Source: an uncultured Fidelibacterota bacterium
GTDB lineage: Bacteria > Fidelibacterota > Marinisomatia > Marinisomatales > UBA8229
DNA: 7,518 nt
Direction: 5' to 3'
Assembly: GCA_913054425.1 (NCBI GenBank)
Contig: CAJXJG010000081.1
Location: forward strand, 1 to 7,518
The notes beneath the pieces are model-generated. The model was not told the DNA's origin and made no database searches. It saw nothing but the letters and a program-made list of their open reading frames with translations. Made by a program: the position numbers and the translations under genes. Positions 6,456 through 7,518 of the stretch are shown here, in pieces (the first letter of the stretch is position 1; each line of letters begins with the position of its first letter).

Positions 6456-7518
6456 ATGGGTCCAATGAAATTGCATTTTGACATTAGAGATATTTTTCGT
6501 GCTCCTAGACTAGCTCTAAGCGGAAAGAAAATCTGGATATTTATTGTGGGGAACCTTGTTGGATATGTTTCCTATTGGATTTTGACTTATGTAGCACTTG
6601 CTTTAGCCGGTATAAACTTTACCAAGGCTTGGTCAGATTTTGGACTTTATCCATGTTTATATGGAATTGAAGCACAGTGGTTCGCCTGGATAGTGTATTT
6701 GGCTGGTGTCGTGATATGGTTCTTTGCAATTTCACTATCCTGCACAGCAGTTTCCAGGGTCACCTACAAACAATTAAAGGGCGATGAATTTTTCTCCTCC
6801 GGAGATGCTTTTACTTTTGTAAAAAAACACTGGCATCCTGTTATTTTTACTTCAATTACATTGCTTTTGATCGTCGTCTTTTTTCTCATGGGAGCTATGA
6901 TCTTTGCCCTTTTTGGAAAGATTCCCTATTTGGGTGAATTTTTGTTTGTCATTCCCTATCTTTTCTATTTCTTTGGAGCTATTTTTACTATTTATACAGC
7001 GGTTGTATTTATCATTGCGCTCATTTATACTCCAGCAATTGTTGCTGCTTACGAGGAAGATACAATGGGAGCTGTATTTCAAAATTATTCCATAGCCTGG
7101 TCTCAACCCTGGCGGGTACTCCTTTATCACTTGACCCTTCTACCAATTGGGTGTGTCGGAGTTTGGATATTCAAATATTTCTTGTTGGGTGGGTTTAAAT
7201 TAATTAACTACGTCTATGGATGCTCATGGTTTATGGGTACAAAATTGTCCAATATAGTTGGATGGGCAGGGGATCTACTAAACCCTTTATTTTGTAACGC
7301 GGGTGCAACAATCTGTAAACTTGGCTGGTGTGGTCAGCAAGCTTATTCAAGCTGTCTCATATCGGTTCCAAGCGGAACCGTTTTGTCAGGTACAGAAATT
7401 GCAGCTGGAGCAATTCTCGCAATTTTTCTCTCTTTGCTGGCACTGTCCGTTATATCCTATGGCTTATCAATACTCTCTGTAGGTGAAACCATCATGTTTG
7501 TGATTTTTAAAAAGAAAT
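6456..7518 (+). CDS. polytopic membrane protein of unknown function, C-terminus cut off
   Basis: The open frame runs 354 codons to the window edge without a stop, so the gene is partial on the right. It has no recognised enzymatic motif. Hydrophobic segments, probably membrane-spanning, lie at about 27-51, 74-98, 127-152, 160-198 (one or two spans), 220-245 and 316-350. The short N-terminus (residues 1-25) is polar and basic. The segment IYTPAIVAAYEEDTMGAVFQNYSIAWSQPWRVLLYH (about 190-225) resembles a pattern I associate with uncharacterised membrane proteins of FCB and planctomycete-like bacteria, in which an acidic and aromatic stretch precedes a PWR/PW motif; this is recall, not a search. 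A long loop between the last spans (about 246-315) carries Cys256, 280, 287, 292 and 300. The last visible residues, SVGETIMFVIFKKK, look like the end of a span with a basic cytoplasmic flank, so only a short tail may be missing. Confidence 0.85.
   Translation, partial: MGPMKLHFDIRDIFRAPRLALSGKKIWIFIVGNLVGYVSYWILTYVALALAGINFTKAWSDFGLYPCLYGIEAQWFAWIVYLAGVVIWFFAISLSCTAVSRVTYKQLKGDEFFSSGDAFTFVKKHWHPVIFTSITLLLIVVFFLMGAMIFALFGKIPYLGEFLFVIPYLFYFFGAIFTIYTAVVFIIALIYTPAIVAAYEEDTMGAVFQNYSIAWSQPWRVLLYHLTLLPIGCVGVWIFKYFLLGGFKLINYVYGCSWFMGTKLSNIVGWAGDLLNPLFCNAGATICKLGWCGQQAYSSCLISVPSGTVLSGTEIAAGAILAIFLSLLALSVISYGLSILSVGETIMFVIFKKK
7363..7384 (+). other. terminator-like stem-loop inside the membrane protein gene
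   Basis: CGGTTCC (7363-7369) and GGAACCG (7374-7380) are perfect inverted repeats around a 4-base loop AAGC, followed at once by TTTT (7381-7384). This has the form of a short intrinsic terminator on the + strand, yet it lies in open frame (residues 303-310, SVPSGTVL). It may be a chance palindrome or may attenuate the transcript. Confidence 0.4.

Noticed and set aside
6451..6468. ATG at 6451 as the start of the membrane protein or of a tiny leader peptide.
   Set aside because: Its frame ends after five codons (TGA at 6466-6468), and the spacing from AGGAG is only four bases; 6456 fits better. A regulatory leader cannot be excluded but has no further support.
6793..6805. TCTCC-TCC-GGAGA stem in the membrane protein gene.
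   Set aside because: A five-base stem with a three-base loop and no T tract is expected by chance.
1..7518. Search by eye for CRISPR repeats, tRNA cloverleafs, insertion-sequence ends, integrases, toxin-antitoxin or phage-defence genes.
   Set aside because: None seen; coding sequence fills nearly the whole window, the longest gap is 111 bases, and all genes but the last two belong to known metabolic families.

Overview
The window looks like a core-metabolism locus of a diderm bacterium with moderate to low GC content. All seven recognisable genes are on the + strand and closely packed. The lipoprotein with a C-terminal SPOR domain points to an outer membrane. The eukaryote-like (ALDH4A1-type) P5C dehydrogenase, the COG2403 plus carbamate kinase pair, and the style of the last membrane protein suggest the FCB side of the tree, perhaps Neomarinimicrobiota (Marinimicrobia) or a Caldithrix-like lineage. 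That placement comes from family recall, not from a search, and is only moderately secure.

Layout. Bases 1-644 hold the 3' part of a 1-pyrroline-5-carboxylate dehydrogenase gene; the catalytic Cys region lies just upstream of the window. A gap of 111 bases follows. Bases 756-5511 form a compact five-gene block: a P-loop protein of the cyclic 2,3-diphosphoglycerate synthetase/COG2403 type, carbamate kinase (arcC), succinyl-CoA synthetase beta and alpha (sucC, sucD), and nucleoside diphosphate kinase (ndk). The first four genes overlap by 1, 4 and 4 bases, and ndk follows after 16 bases, so they are almost certainly one translationally coupled operon. A 66-base gap carrying a TATAAT box leads to the SPOR lipoprotein gene (5578-6426). 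After 29 bases with a strong ribosome binding site comes a polytopic membrane protein gene that runs off the right end.

How the genes may work together. P5C dehydrogenase makes glutamate from proline-derived P5C. Glutamate carbon can reach succinyl-CoA through 2-oxoglutarate, and SucCD then yields succinate plus a nucleoside triphosphate. Carbamate kinase is a second substrate-level phosphorylation enzyme, and Ndk spreads the phosphate among nucleotides. The operon therefore reads as an acyl-phosphate/CoA-thioester energy-conservation cassette. Its first gene is the least understood: an ATP-using P-loop enzyme whose archaeal relatives make cyclic 2,3-diphosphoglycerate, but which here is coupled to carbamate kinase. 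The last two genes are envelope genes with no obvious metabolic link. I saw no tRNA, rRNA, CRISPR array, insertion sequence or phage gene.
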